Shown one piece after another: positions 16,770 to 25,206 of a stretch of 64,000 bases of DNA; the stretch's first letter is position 1; each line of letters opens with the position of its first letter. The position numbers were made by a program, and so were the translations under genes. The stretch comes from Sandaracinobacteroides saxicola (GTDB lineage: Bacteria; Pseudomonadota; Alphaproteobacteria; Sphingomonadales; Sphingomonadaceae). Where the stretch lies: NCBI RefSeq assembly GCF_014117445.1, contig NZ_CP059851.1:1860001-1924000 (forward strand), in the 5' to 3' direction. The notes under the pieces were generated by a model, which worked only from the letters and a program-made list of their open reading frames with translations, had not been told where the DNA came from and ran no database searches.

Positions 16770-17686
16770 GTAAGGGCGACGAGAAGGCGCAACGGCGACT
16801 CCAGTGGTTACTCGACGCTCCGTTGTTCGTCGACGAGGCGCTCACGGCCCGGTTGTTCGACGCGGTAGTGCGACCTTCCTATGAGGTGCAGAGCCGCGAA
16901 GTTGGTGAGGTCAGCGAAACCGCACGGCGGCGGCTGCTCGGCGGCGAGGCCGAGGCGGGCTATGATTTAGGCCTCTCCTTTCTGACCGGCGCCCTTAAAC
17001 TTCGAGGCCAAGTCAATGCAGAACGCGAGAAGACCGACACGCTGACAACCTCCACGATGCGGACCGAAGTGCGGGTGGACACGGCCGGACGCCGTCTTGA
17101 GGAGATCGCCCTTGTCTATCTCAGTAACCATCCAGACCGGATCGTGTTCATCGATACAGACGGGACTGCGACCACCTTTGACGGCAGAACCCTGTCGATT
17201 CAGGATCTCGAAGCGGCCGCCGAGGATCCGCCGCGTATGCTGGCATTCATCGACATTCCCCGCAACACGCCGATCATTCCCATGGCATGCGAGTGCGAAG
17301 CGGGATCGACGGCGCGCCTCTACGAAAACTATATTGCCCAGCAATGGCCGACCGAGGCCGAACGCCCGGTGTATCCAGCAGACAACGCCGATCAGGACGC
17401 CCGACGGGTCTATTGGCGCGCCTTGGCTGATCGTTTCTCCTCGCGGGTCGGCATGGAAGTGATCGAGGCTGCCGGCGCGGAAGGCCGGTTCGGATGGATC
17501 GACTTCCGCATGCCGATTGGCACCGCGGGCGACGCCATGCACCTCCATCTTGTGCCAGGAGGGCGTTATTATACAGGGGTTTTTGCCTACAACATGGTTC
17601 GCCGCGGCTACCGGCAGGGTATTCGCATGGTCGGGACATTGAAAGCCGGGATCGACCTAAACGTTCTGGCCGTGTTCGATCGGTAA
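16766..17686 (+). CDS. Unrecognised protein of the modification operon
   Basis: A 306-residue soluble protein that I do not assign to a known family with confidence; a loose resemblance to DUF6414-type proteins is possible. Visible segments are EGSAD-free basic N-terminus [19 protein letters not shown], acidic [58 protein letters not shown], and a C-terminal [19 protein letters not shown]. No signal peptide, transmembrane segment or obvious catalytic motif is seen. It overlaps queC by four bases and is followed one base later by the HAD gene, so it is a full member of the operon. A DNA-sensing, base-tailoring or adaptor role is equally possible. Confidence 0.6.
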   Translation: MSKGDEKAQRRLQWLLDAPLFVDEALTARLFDAVVRPSYEVQSREVGEVSETARRRLLGGEAEAGYDLGLSFLTGALKLRGQVNAEREKTDTLTTSTMRTEVRVDTAGRRLEEIALVYLSNHPDRIVFIDTDGTATTFDGRTLSIQDLEAAAEDPPRMLAFIDIPRNTPIIPMACECEAGSTARLYENYIAQQWPTEAERPVYPADNADQDARRVYWRALADRFSSRVGMEVIEAAGAEGRFGWIDFRMPIGTAGDAMHLHLVPGGRYYTGVFAYNMVRRGYRQGIRMVGTLKAGIDLNVLAVFDR

Positions 17687-17687
17687 G

Positions 17688-18461
17688 ATGCCCATGCATG
17701 ACGCACCAGTCATTCTTGCAGATGCCGACAATACGCTTTGGGATACCGACAGCGTTTTCGCCGATGCGCAACTCGGCATGCTGGCGAATGTCGATCAGCA
17801 ATTTCCGGGGACGGCGCGTCCCGATCCGCTGGCGCATGTGCGCGCCTACGACCAGGCGCTTGCGCAGATTGATCGTCGGCATCTGCGATATCCGCCTGTG
17901 CTCCTCGCGCGCGCACTGGCATTGGGCAACCTCGGCCACGACCCAGCGACGGCGGCACGCATGGCAATCGCGCGGCGGCCATCCCAGGACCTTGCCAGCG
18001 CGGAGGAAGGCATTGTCGCGCGCTATTTCGAAGCGCTCGCTCGGACGCCAGCGTTGCTGCCCGGCGTCACGGATGGCCTCGAACTAGCGAGGCGGGCAAA
18101 TCTCAATGTCTGGATTTTGACGGAAGGATCAGCAGAGCGCCAACGAACAAGATCGCAAGCCCTTGGCATTACCCACCTGGTCAGAGGCGTGAGCGAAGCG
18201 ACAAAGAGTCAGGATCAGTTTGATCGGCAGCGGCGGCGCTTCGCTCCATCACCCTTGGTCGTGATCGGCGATCAGCCCGATCGCGACATTCTCCCAGCGC
18301 AAGCTGCGGGGTGCATCGGTGTGCTCGTTCCGAGCCGATTTCGGCCGACTTGGATCTCGTCGTCGGCGTGGAGTGCGGCGGATCATGTCGCCGAACGATT
18401 CGATCTGGCTATCGATTGGATTGTCAGCGGTGACTTGGTGAGCAGCGCCGCTGCAGAATAG
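17688..18461 (+). CDS. HAD-superfamily hydrolase
   Basis: A 257-residue HAD phosphatase-like protein. Motif I is ADADNTLWDTD (nucleophile and acid/base aspartates). Motif II is near VWILTEGS. The lysine motif is probably SEATKSQDQF, and motif IV is VIGDQPDRDILPAQAAGC. The long helical insert between motifs I and II is a C1-type cap. It is the last gene of the operon and ends 7 bp from the convergent nuclease gene. Its substrate is not evident; a phosphorylated pterin or nucleotide intermediate of the pathway is one idea, and its presence with QueC/QueD is unusual. Confidence 0.82.
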   Translation: MPMHDAPVILADADNTLWDTDSVFADAQLGMLANVDQQFPGTARPDPLAHVRAYDQALAQIDRRHLRYPPVLLARALALGNLGHDPATAARMAIARRPSQDLASAEEGIVARYFEALARTPALLPGVTDGLELARRANLNVWILTEGSAERQRTRSQALGITHLVRGVSEATKSQDQFDRQRRRFAPSPLVVIGDQPDRDILPAQAAGCIGVLVPSRFRPTWISSSAWSAADHVAERFDLAIDWIVSGDLVSSAAAE

Positions 18462-18468
18462 CGGGGCG

Positions 18469-19635
18469 CTACGCTTCTCTCACGTCGTTGTTGTAGTGCT
18501 CGCAAGAGACCCGAAAATCGCAAGCGACACAGGTGTCAGGATCATTGCTATCTGCCGGCCAAGATTGCTTGATCTGCATGCTTTGACGCTCGTGTGCGAC
18601 ACGATCTTCGATCGCGCGCACCACTCCGTCGATTGCCGTCGTCGCTTCCGTCATCGTCGCTGGCGTGACCGGAATAACTCGGATCGCTCGCTTCAATCGG
18701 AACTCGAGCGAGAGGTTGGCTTGGCTGCCGGGAGTCCACCCGCTTACTTGATAATATTCGGGTGTTCCGGTCACCGGCACGACGTCGGTCGACCCGTTGC
18801 GCATCTCCGTGCGCAGCATCGTCATCTCCTTGGACCCGGGTGAGAGCTCGCTGACGTAAATCAGGATTCCGGCCGCTACAGGACGCGCATCGATCTGCTG
18901 AGAGCGAAGCCATGAATAGGTCTGCACTTGCCATTCGCCGAGCTTCCAGTCGCCCCGTGGGTTATCATCAACACGTGGTCGGCGCGAGCCCTTGTAGTCG
19001 ATGATGATTTCATACTCGCCCGCCAAATGCGGATTTGCATCCATGATGGCGCGCTTTATCGCATTGTCCGATGGCTGCCCATCGAGCTGGGTATGTCCAA
19101 GGACGTCTATGATCCCCTGAAGGACGTAACGAGCGGCTCGCTCCGCCAAATGTTCTTCGGATGCCGGCAGGGGCCGCGTACCCAGCACCTTCCGCTCCGC
19201 GACATCAATGAGCGGAAAGAGATGGGGTCCAAGCTGATTGACCGCCGCTTCGGCGCGTTCATAGGCTGAGATGCGGGCGTCGGCGCTTCGCGCGAACTTG
19301 CCCTGATGTGCGAGTGCTTGCTCAATCGGCCAACCAATTGCGCGTAGATCGAGCGGGTCGGTTCCGGCCGGCGGCTCACCCGGCATGTCGTTTTCCGTGA
19401 CCGGCGTGTAGGGCAATGGGAATGGAAGCCCGCCCCGGTCCTGCCAAAGGCGGAAGGTACGCTCCATCATTCCGTGAATGAATTCGCCATACCACATCTG
19501 AACGGGTCGCGAGGGCGGCAGCGCCGAACCGTTGTAGTAGCGATAGCTCCGCTGGCAGCGGGAGAAGGACAAGACATCGCCGGTGAGGCTGTAATCGGGA
19601 ACGATGCGGTCGGGCCGCTTGATCGGTAATTCCAT
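18469..19635 (-). CDS. PD-(D/E)XK nuclease with Fe-S cysteine cluster (Cas4/AddB-like)
   Basis: A 388-residue RecB-family nuclease. The order of catalytic elements is complete: H54 in GEFIHGMME, D177 in LQGIIDVLG, D213 and K215 in IIIDYKGS, and a QxxxY motif at Q236-Y240. C27 in SFSRCQRSY and C369, C372, C378 near the C-terminus (CVACDFRVSC) form the four-cysteine pattern that holds a 4Fe-4S cluster in AddB and Cas4. It is encoded 9 bp downstream of the UvrD-type helicase, so the two probably work as a helicase-nuclease. Beside a DNA modification operon this pair is a plausible restriction arm (inference). Confidence 0.88.
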   Translation of the reverse strand: MELPIKRPDRIVPDYSLTGDVLSFSRCQRSYRYYNGSALPPSRPVQMWYGEFIHGMMERTFRLWQDRGGLPFPLPYTPVTENDMPGEPPAGTDPLDLRAIGWPIEQALAHQGKFARSADARISAYERAEAAVNQLGPHLFPLIDVAERKVLGTRPLPASEEHLAERAARYVLQGIIDVLGHTQLDGQPSDNAIKRAIMDANPHLAGEYEIIIDYKGSRRPRVDDNPRGDWKLGEWQVQTYSWLRSQQIDARPVAAGILIYVSELSPGSKEMTMLRTEMRNGSTDVVPVTGTPEYYQVSGWTPGSQANLSLEFRLKRAIRVIPVTPATMTEATTAIDGVVRAIEDRVAHERQSMQIKQSWPADSNDPDTCVACDFRVSCEHYNNDVREA

Positions 19636-19644
19636 AGCGGCCTC

Positions 19645-22071
19645 TCAAATAAAGTGAATTGATGGAGGTGACACGATCGGCGGTGCCCGCCGTCCGACAT
19701 AGGATGTTTGATCTTTCCACGCCCAGCTCTGATCTTGTCGCCAGCCTGTTGCGACATGCTTTATGTTACTCTTCCATCCACGCAACTTCTCGCATCCGAC
19801 AAGCATGAGCACGGACTGCGGACGACTGAACGCCACATAGAAGAGCCTGATCAGGTCTTCGAAGCTACGATCGAGTCCGCTGCGCGCGGTACGCAATGGA
19901 CCAAGTTCGGGGGTGAAGGGCGCGAGGGCATCTTCAATTTGCGCGGTCGCCGACGGTGCGTCAGGAAAGCGTCTGAAGCGATTCTTTGGTGCGTCCATCG
20001 TGAAGTCCGCGCCGACGTCGACGATCACCAACGGATATTCCAGACCCTTAGCCTGGTGGATTGTCATGACGTTAAGCCGATCGCGCGGCACGCTCGGCAT
20101 GATCTCTTCGTCAACGTCGATGACATTTTCTGCGATTGGCGCGATCACGTCCCGAAGAATCGCCAAAATGCTGCGCCGGCCATGATCTTCGTCCGCAATG
20201 GGATCGACGGGTCGCACGATCTTCCCGGAATATGCAGAAAAGCCGGCCGCTTGCCCTGCTGCGCGCGATATGGCTTCGAGATAGACCTGTCCCTCGGGGT
20301 CCTCCTCAAAATGCGGTACCCACGGCACAAGGCCATAGAGAACGTCCAGAAAAGGCCAATCTCTACTCGACCATTTCGGGTTGGGATTAGGACCGCCTAG
20401 TACGAAGCGATTCCACTCGCCAACCTCTTGCTGAAGCGTGCGCCCATAGATCGGTGCGGGGGCAGCGGCGAGGAGGGCACGCCCAGCCGCGACCCATCTG
20501 TGCATGAAGAATTTGGCTTCATTTGTAATTGTCATCAAATCGAAAAGATGCCCGCCATGCCGGCTCGGCGGATCAATCGCCAGGATCGCTAGCCCGAGTA
20601 GCTGCTCGACCTGCTCGATATCACGGAGCGAGCGTCCGCGAGGATTGAACATCGACATGCCGCTACCCATCAGAGCGTTGCGAAGGTGATGTGCAAAGCG
20701 GGGTTTGGGAGGATTGCCCCTGAACGGTCTCTGCATCTCGAGAACACTGAAACCCAGCAGAACGGCATCGCCAAGGTCGCCACCCTCGGCCGCCCGCCGC
20801 AGCAGGTCGGGATAGCGACCATTCGGATCGCGATATCCGCCTCCCCGAAAAACATCTGAGAGAAATCCGGTGAGGTCGTTTGCGAGCGTGGGCGCATCGG
20901 GCCGGAACATTGCCAGGACAGGCATCTGCGAAGCTGCAGCGTTGGCACGGATCACCGGTTTGGGCGGCTGAATACGCGCTGGCGCGAAGTTGGGATCCTC
21001 TCGGACGAAGGCATTAAAGAAGTCGACGATTTCGGGTGTCGAACGATAATTTTCGACGAGATAGAGCGGTCCTTGGGGCGCAATGCCAAGCCGGTTCTGG
21101 CACCGCTCAACAAACGCACGGAACAGTTCGATCGTGGCGCCACGAAAGCGGTACAGGCTCTGGTCGTCGTCGCCCACGACCGTGAAGGAAGCGCCAGTAG
21201 CTAAAACAAGTTCGAAATAGATCGCTTCTTGGAGGGCGTTCGTGTCCTGATACTCATCGACCAGAACAACAGCAGTATCGGCGAGAAGAGTCGGAACTCG
21301 CCGGGCCTGCAACCGATTCAGGATGGCTTCTTCCAGGCTCGAGAAATCTAGAAGATTATTTTCTCTCAGATACCGGCGGTAGTCTGCCGCGATGCCTGCG
21401 ATCAGTTGATGTGCGTACGGTTGGCTTGCAGCGCCGAAAGCATCTACATTCACCCGATCTTGAATGAATCGCTCGACTATCGGCACAAGTGCCCGGCTGG
21501 CTTCACCGACAGTAGACGGAGGCGTGCCGTCGAAGGTGAATGGCGCGAGAAAATCCGCCATTTCTGCTTGATTTGCGGTAAAGACTTGACCGAGCCGCCC
21601 CCGGCGTTGGAGTATTACGTTCGCCGCGAAAGCCTCCAGCGTCACTAATGGAGGCTCATCGGCGTGACGGTCGGAGCCTAAGGCTTCCTGGCAGATGCTG
21701 TCGAGCGTACCGGTGACGACGCGGTTAACGTCTAGGTGCCGGAGAATGGCTTGGTCTGCAGCATCGAGATGCTGCATCGCAGTTGCTTGATCGACAATTG
21801 CTTCGCCCCACTCGATCAAGCGACTTCTAATTTCACGCGCGGCTTTTTTAGTAAAGGTTGTAATGACAATGCGCTCTGGCGCAATTCTGTCGACGAGCAT
21901 GTGCCTCAGAGCGCGAAGTACTAGAACCGTTGTCTTACCACTTCCTGGGCCGGCAACGATCATCGTGGGGCTTGCTAGGTCGGCTTGAATGCATAACTGC
22001 TGCTCAACATTTGGGCGCCGTGCGATTGCGGGAGTTTGCTCAACTAAATCAAAGAATTGCTCGAGTTGCAC
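19645..22071 (-). CDS. UvrD/Rep-type superfamily 1 DNA helicase
   Basis: An 808-residue SF1A helicase, predicted to unwind DNA 3' to 5'. The Walker A motif is GPGSGKTT (41-48). Motif Ia is ITTFTKKAAREIRSRL. Motif II is VDEYQDT (271-277), motif III is GDDDQSLYRFRGA (300-312), and the C-terminal motifs are YRSTPEIVDFF and MTIHQAKGLEYPLVIV. The GTG at 22071 is preferred since GGGGGA lies just upstream; a TTG at 22098 is also in frame. It heads the minus-strand unit that ends with the Fe-S nuclease. The unit converges on the modification operon, which looks like a complete cargo module. Confidence 0.93.
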   Translation of the reverse strand: MQLEQFFDLVEQTPAIARRPNVEQQLCIQADLASPTMIVAGPGSGKTTVLVLRALRHMLVDRIAPERIVITTFTKKAAREIRSRLIEWGEAIVDQATAMQHLDAADQAILRHLDVNRVVTGTLDSICQEALGSDRHADEPPLVTLEAFAANVILQRRGRLGQVFTANQAEMADFLAPFTFDGTPPSTVGEASRALVPIVERFIQDRVNVDAFGAASQPYAHQLIAGIAADYRRYLRENNLLDFSSLEEAILNRLQARRVPTLLADTAVVLVDEYQDTNALQEAIYFELVLATGASFTVVGDDDQSLYRFRGATIELFRAFVERCQNRLGIAPQGPLYLVENYRSTPEIVDFFNAFVREDPNFAPARIQPPKPVIRANAAASQMPVLAMFRPDAPTLANDLTGFLSDVFRGGGYRDPNGRYPDLLRRAAEGGDLGDAVLLGFSVLEMQRPFRGNPPKPRFAHHLRNALMGSGMSMFNPRGRSLRDIEQVEQLLGLAILAIDPPSRHGGHLFDLMTITNEAKFFMHRWVAAGRALLAAAPAPIYGRTLQQEVGEWNRFVLGGPNPNPKWSSRDWPFLDVLYGLVPWVPHFEEDPEGQVYLEAISRAAGQAAGFSAYSGKIVRPVDPIADEDHGRRSILAILRDVIAPIAENVIDVDEEIMPSVPRDRLNVMTIHQAKGLEYPLVIVDVGADFTMDAPKNRFRRFPDAPSATAQIEDALAPFTPELGPLRTARSGLDRSFEDLIRLFYVAFSRPQSVLMLVGCEKLRGWKSNIKHVATGWRQDQSWAWKDQTSYVGRRAPPIVSPPSIHFI

Positions 22072-22090
22072 AGGTCCCCCAATCAACAAA

Positions 22091-22114
22091 TTCAGCAAAA
22101 GTCGTTCAGCAAAA
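22091..22114 (-). repeat. Tandem 10-bp repeat upstream of helicase gene
   Basis: TTCAGCAAAA occurs at 22091-22100 and again at 22105-22114, a 14-bp period, immediately upstream of the helicase start. Such spacing can mark a repressor or activator site. No regulator is assigned. Confidence 0.35.
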
Positions 22115-22298
22115 ACCCCCGAGTCGCATGCCGACTGACGCCCGTCACCGACCGCGCTCGGTCTTCCTAACCGAAATATCGAGCAGGATCATCAGCTTTT
22201 GCGTCGGCTTGTGTGGACACTTCACGAGGCAACCCTCGCAAAGTGAAGCAAGAAGTTTCGCGGGTTGCTTGGTGGGATGTCCGGAAGCGTACAATCAG

Positions 22299-22457
22299 TC
22301 AGAACGGATCATACACGTGAATGATCAGCATCGGATCGCCATCGTACTCGGCATCGGTCATCACGGCGTAGCCATCGCTGGTCTGGATCAGCACCACGCA
22401 TGTCATCAGCGTCTTGGCAAGGCTCCAGGCGAACTTCTGGGCGGTGGGAAGCGACAT
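22299..22457 (-). CDS. Small conserved-looking ICE protein, 52 residues
   Basis: A short gene with a strong ribosome binding site: AGGAG lies 7 nt before the ATG at 22457. It encodes MSLPTAQKFAWSLAKTLMTC followed by VVLIQTSDGYAVMTDAEYDG and ends DPMLIIHVYDPF. The composition is that of a real soluble protein, with alternating hydrophobic strands. It lies at the right border of the DNA-modification cargo and probably belongs to the element backbone. Function unknown. Confidence 0.65.
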   Translation of the reverse strand: MSLPTAQKFAWSLAKTLMTCVVLIQTSDGYAVMTDAEYDGDPMLIIHVYDPF

Positions 22458-22758
22458 GATCTTGCTCCTGTTTCCGGAGCGGGAACCGTCCCCCGCTCGA
22501 CAGGCGCACAGGCGACCGACGCGCGGCCGCGATCACCGAAGGCGAAGCTGAAGGCCGCAAGCTGTGCTTAGCGGACCCCTTGCGGGTTGATCGTCACAAG
22601 GCAGTGCTAAGGTCAGAGGTAAGCCAGAGAGAGCGGGGCGTGCCCGCTTCGGAACGGGATGCAGCGTCGATTCACCGGCCGGAAGTTTGCTGGCTTGCCG
22701 CTCACGCTGATGATTATCGGAACAGTGCTCCTGCCAGCGGTCGGGCAATGCCGACTGA
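22458..22758. other. Gene-free spacer between small ICE gene and DUF2493 gene
   Basis: About 300 bp without a convincing gene. It contains the ribosome binding site and presumed promoter of the 52-residue gene at its left end and the DUF2493 stop at its right end. Short open frames on both strands have no family features. Confidence 0.5.
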
Positions 22759-23685
22759 TCAGGTCGGGGACTTGCTATTCCGGAAGTCGAACACGGGGAT
22801 GCCGAGCTTGCGGGCCTTGTCGGCAAGGTTGTCCTGAATGCCGGTGCCGGGGAACACCACAACGCCGATCGGCAACACATCGAGCATCGCATCGTTGCGC
22901 TTGAACGGTGCTGCCTTGGCATGACGGGACCAGTCAGGCTTGAATGCCACCTGCGTCACCTTGCGATTGTCGGCCCAGCAGGCAGCAATCCGCTCGGCGC
23001 CTGATGGCGCGCCGCCATGCAGCAGGACCATATTCGGGTGTTTGGCGCGCACGCGGTCCAATGCCGCCCAGATGGCGTCAGTATCGTTGCAATCCTTGCC
23101 ACCTGTGAATGCGACCTTGGGGCCAGCGGGCAGCATGACCTCGTTTTCGGCACGGCGGCGGGCGGCGATGAAGTCGCGGCTGTCGACCATGGCTGCGGTC
23201 AACGCGCGGCGGTTGACGAGGCTGCCATGGCGGGGATGCCAAGCCGAACCTGTATGGGTGCGGTAGAGATCGCAAGCGGCATCGCGCATCAGTTCATGGG
23301 CATTGCGCCGTTCGATCAGCGTCAGGCCCTGGGCCAACAATCGCTCAAGTTCGACCGATGCGACCTCGGAGCCGTCCTGTTCGCGTTGCGATCGACGCTG
23401 TGCCTGCTCATTGTCGTCGAGCTCGCGTTCGACCCGCTCGGCGGTGCGGTGGAACAGATTGACCGTCGACCAGAGCAAATCGTCGAGATCGGGTTCGAGC
23501 CGGGTGTCGGCAAGCGTGCCGATCAGCGCATCGAAGATGTCAGCGACGGCCCCTGCGACACGGTCGCCTTCGGGCAACGGTCGTGGGTCGGGTTGGTCAT
23601 GTAATGGCCGGAAGCCATAGAGTTGCAGTTCATCGAGCATATGCGCGGTCGGGGATTGTTCCTGGGGTTCGTCGTGCTCGGTCAT
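22759..23685 (-). CDS. DUF2493 (SLOG-fold) protein of the ICE backbone
   Basis: A 308-residue protein whose C-terminal part is the DUF2493 domain: KVAFTGGKDCNDTDAIWAAL, then NMVLLHGGAPSGAERIAACW and PIGVVVFPGTGIQDNLADKA. This SLOG/Rossmann-like fold is predicted to bind nucleotide ligands. The N-terminal half is helical and charged (LDDLLWSTVNLFHRTAERVE). The ATG at 23685 follows GGAGGAG. It is a standard neighbour of Toprim, ParB-like and DUF932 genes in these elements and in plasmids. Exact role unknown; nucleotide signalling or protein-DNA regulation has been suggested for the fold. Confidence 0.88.
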   Translation of the reverse strand: MTEHDEPQEQSPTAHMLDELQLYGFRPLHDQPDPRPLPEGDRVAGAVADIFDALIGTLADTRLEPDLDDLLWSTVNLFHRTAERVERELDDNEQAQRRSQREQDGSEVASVELERLLAQGLTLIERRNAHELMRDAACDLYRTHTGSAWHPRHGSLVNRRALTAAMVDSRDFIAARRRAENEVMLPAGPKVAFTGGKDCNDTDAIWAALDRVRAKHPNMVLLHGGAPSGAERIAACWADNRKVTQVAFKPDWSRHAKAAPFKRNDAMLDVLPIGVVVFPGTGIQDNLADKARKLGIPVFDFRNSKSPT

Positions 23686-23692
23686 TGGCTTC

Positions 23693-23922
23693 GCTCCTCC
23701 GTCGACCGCGCCTCTCGCGGCCTTCATGGGCGAGCAAAGAGCGGGGGCGGAGCGGGTCGGCACCCGCCCGGGGTCCCCAGAAAGTACCACTTTCTGGGGT
23801 GGGCTTTGTGGCCGCAGCGCAGCGGAGGATGGCGAGCACGACTTTCTTGGCGCGCGAGGAGCCGCGAAACCGGGGTCCCCGCGCGGCTTGACGCGTGGGG
23901 TGGTCGCGGCGGGGAAGAAAGT
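23693..23922 (-). ncRNA. Structured leader of DUF2493 gene (candidate cis-regulatory RNA)
   Basis: The 369-bp gap 23686-24054 has no gene but several ordered elements. Next to the start is a hairpin CCGCG-CCTCT-CGCGG (23706-23720). It has the same CCTCT loop as the leaders of the ParB-like and DUF932 genes. Then comes a perfect inverted repeat CCCCAGAAAGT / ACTTTCTGGGG (23775-23799, 3-nt loop). Then 23821-23922 shares words with the DUF736 leader (GCGGAGGATGG, TTTCTT, GCGAGGA, GGGGAAGAAAGTCGC). TTTCTT and AAGAAA could pair over about 70 bp. The direction is inferred from the gene it precedes. Confidence 0.4.
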
Positions 23923-24054
23923 CGCGCACAGCCATTGCCGGCCCGGTCTGCTTCCGCTTCTCTCGCCCCTCTCGAAGGCAGAGGCGCGGCTCTGTCAGCG
24001 GAGCGACGGATCATGGCGAACATAGCTCGGGCGCAGAGACGTCACCGTCTATGC

Positions 24055-25086
24055 TCAGCCGATGAACTGTTCGGCATCCTCCGGCGCAAGCTGCACTCGC
24101 ACCGCTGCCCGCATCTCGTCCCGGCCAAGCTGCTGCAAATCGTCGTTGAAGTCACCAAGTCTGGCAGTCAGCATCAACGGCTCGATACCAGCCCCGATCG
24201 CGCGTGCGGCCAACGTGTCAGCCGCATGTTGTCCAGCGGGATCGTTATCACGCGCAATGTAGAGGCGGCGCAGCGAGGGCGCGATTTGCAACGCGGACAA
24301 GTGACCCGCTGAGAGACCGGCAATCATGGGCATGGTCGGCATGATCTGACGGAGAGACAAGATCGTTTCGATGCCCTCTCCAGCGACCAGGACGGATCGG
24401 GCGCGACCGAACCGCACGCCGTTGCCGAGGAGATTGCCCATGGCGCGACGCGCAGTGGCGACGGGTGCCTTTCCGCTGTCGTTCGGATCGAGCCAGGTGC
24501 GGTGGATGCCGGTCAACGATCCGTCATCCCTTTGGACTGCTGCAATCAATGCTGGGAACGCGCTCGGCGTGCCGGGTGGGTCGTCTTCGTCGGCGCGATA
24601 CCAGCAGTTGGGATGGAACCGCAGCGAGCTGCACTCGCGCAGATCGACGATGCCACGCTGGCGCAGATATGCCTCGGCAAGCGTGCCAAAGATCGGCTTC
24701 GATATGGCCCACAGCCGTCGTGCAGCTTCCGGCGATCCAGTCGGTACAGGCGGCAGCGGTTCAAATGTCTTTGGCTCTGGCGGCGGCAGAGCCAGAAAGC
24801 GCTGCGCTTCGCCGAGCGTGTCGGCGAGCAAAGCCAATCGCTGGTTGGCAGCGATGAGGTCGAGCAGGTCGCCGTGCTCGCCGGTGGCCGCATCGGTCCA
24901 TTTGCCTGCAGCGCCCTTGCCAGCGTCGGGTCCGGTCAGTCGCACGAACAGGCTGCGCCCCGGCGTGCCTTCGATATCACCGATGAGCCAGTAGCGCCCG
25001 TGTCGGCGACCTTGGGGCAGATAGTGGCGGCAGACACTCTCGGCATTGCGAGCAAGCTGCCGGGCAAGGTCGGATGCTTCGGGCAT
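24055..25086 (-). CDS. Toprim-domain protein (DUF7146/Toprim_3) of the ICE backbone
   Basis: A 343-residue primase-like protein. An N-terminal region with YWLIGDIEGTPGRSLFVRL and a helical linker leads to the Toprim part: RFHPNCWYRADEDDPPGTPS, GIHRTWLDPN, AMGNLLGNGVRFG, VLVAGEGIETILSLRQ (the glutamate motif) and RRLYIARDNDPAGQHAADTL (the DxD-like motif). AGGAGG precedes the ATG at 25086. Proteins of this kind are common on plasmids and ICEs and may prime replication of the excised or transferred strand. It lies downstream of the ParB-like gene with a large stem-loop between them. Confidence 0.9.
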   Translation of the reverse strand: MPEASDLARQLARNAESVCRHYLPQGRRHGRYWLIGDIEGTPGRSLFVRLTGPDAGKGAAGKWTDAATGEHGDLLDLIAANQRLALLADTLGEAQRFLALPPPEPKTFEPLPPVPTGSPEAARRLWAISKPIFGTLAEAYLRQRGIVDLRECSSLRFHPNCWYRADEDDPPGTPSAFPALIAAVQRDDGSLTGIHRTWLDPNDSGKAPVATARRAMGNLLGNGVRFGRARSVLVAGEGIETILSLRQIMPTMPMIAGLSAGHLSALQIAPSLRRLYIARDNDPAGQHAADTLAARAIGAGIEPLMLTARLGDFNDDLQQLGRDEMRAAVRVQLAPEDAEQFIG

Positions 25087-25109
25087 CTGATCCTCCTGAG
25101 ACAAGAAGA

Positions 25110-25176
25110 GGGTCCGCCGCGCCCAAGCAATCCCCACGAAGCAGGCTTCGCGGGGACCCCGATGCACGGCGGACCC
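25110..25176 (-). promoter_or_regulatory. Nested stem-loop between ParB-like and Toprim genes
   Basis: Outer arms GGGTCCGCCG (25110-25119) and CGGCGGACCC (25167-25176) are perfectly complementary. Inside them CCCC-A-CGAAGC (25132-25142) pairs with GCTTCG-C-GGGG (25145-25155) with one mismatch and a 2-nt loop. The structure sits 24 bp before the Toprim start. It could be a terminator/attenuator for the upstream gene or a leader controlling Toprim. It has no T-run on either side, which favours a regulatory leader. Confidence 0.5.
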
Positions 25177-25206
25177 TCAGTTGCGAGCGGGTCTGGGGAG
25201 CGCGAC

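Noticed and set aside
22218-22245. Hairpin after the 52-residue gene considered as a terminator
   Set aside because: CACTT-CGAGG / CCTCG-AAGTG has unpaired interruptions and no T-run; too weak to list.
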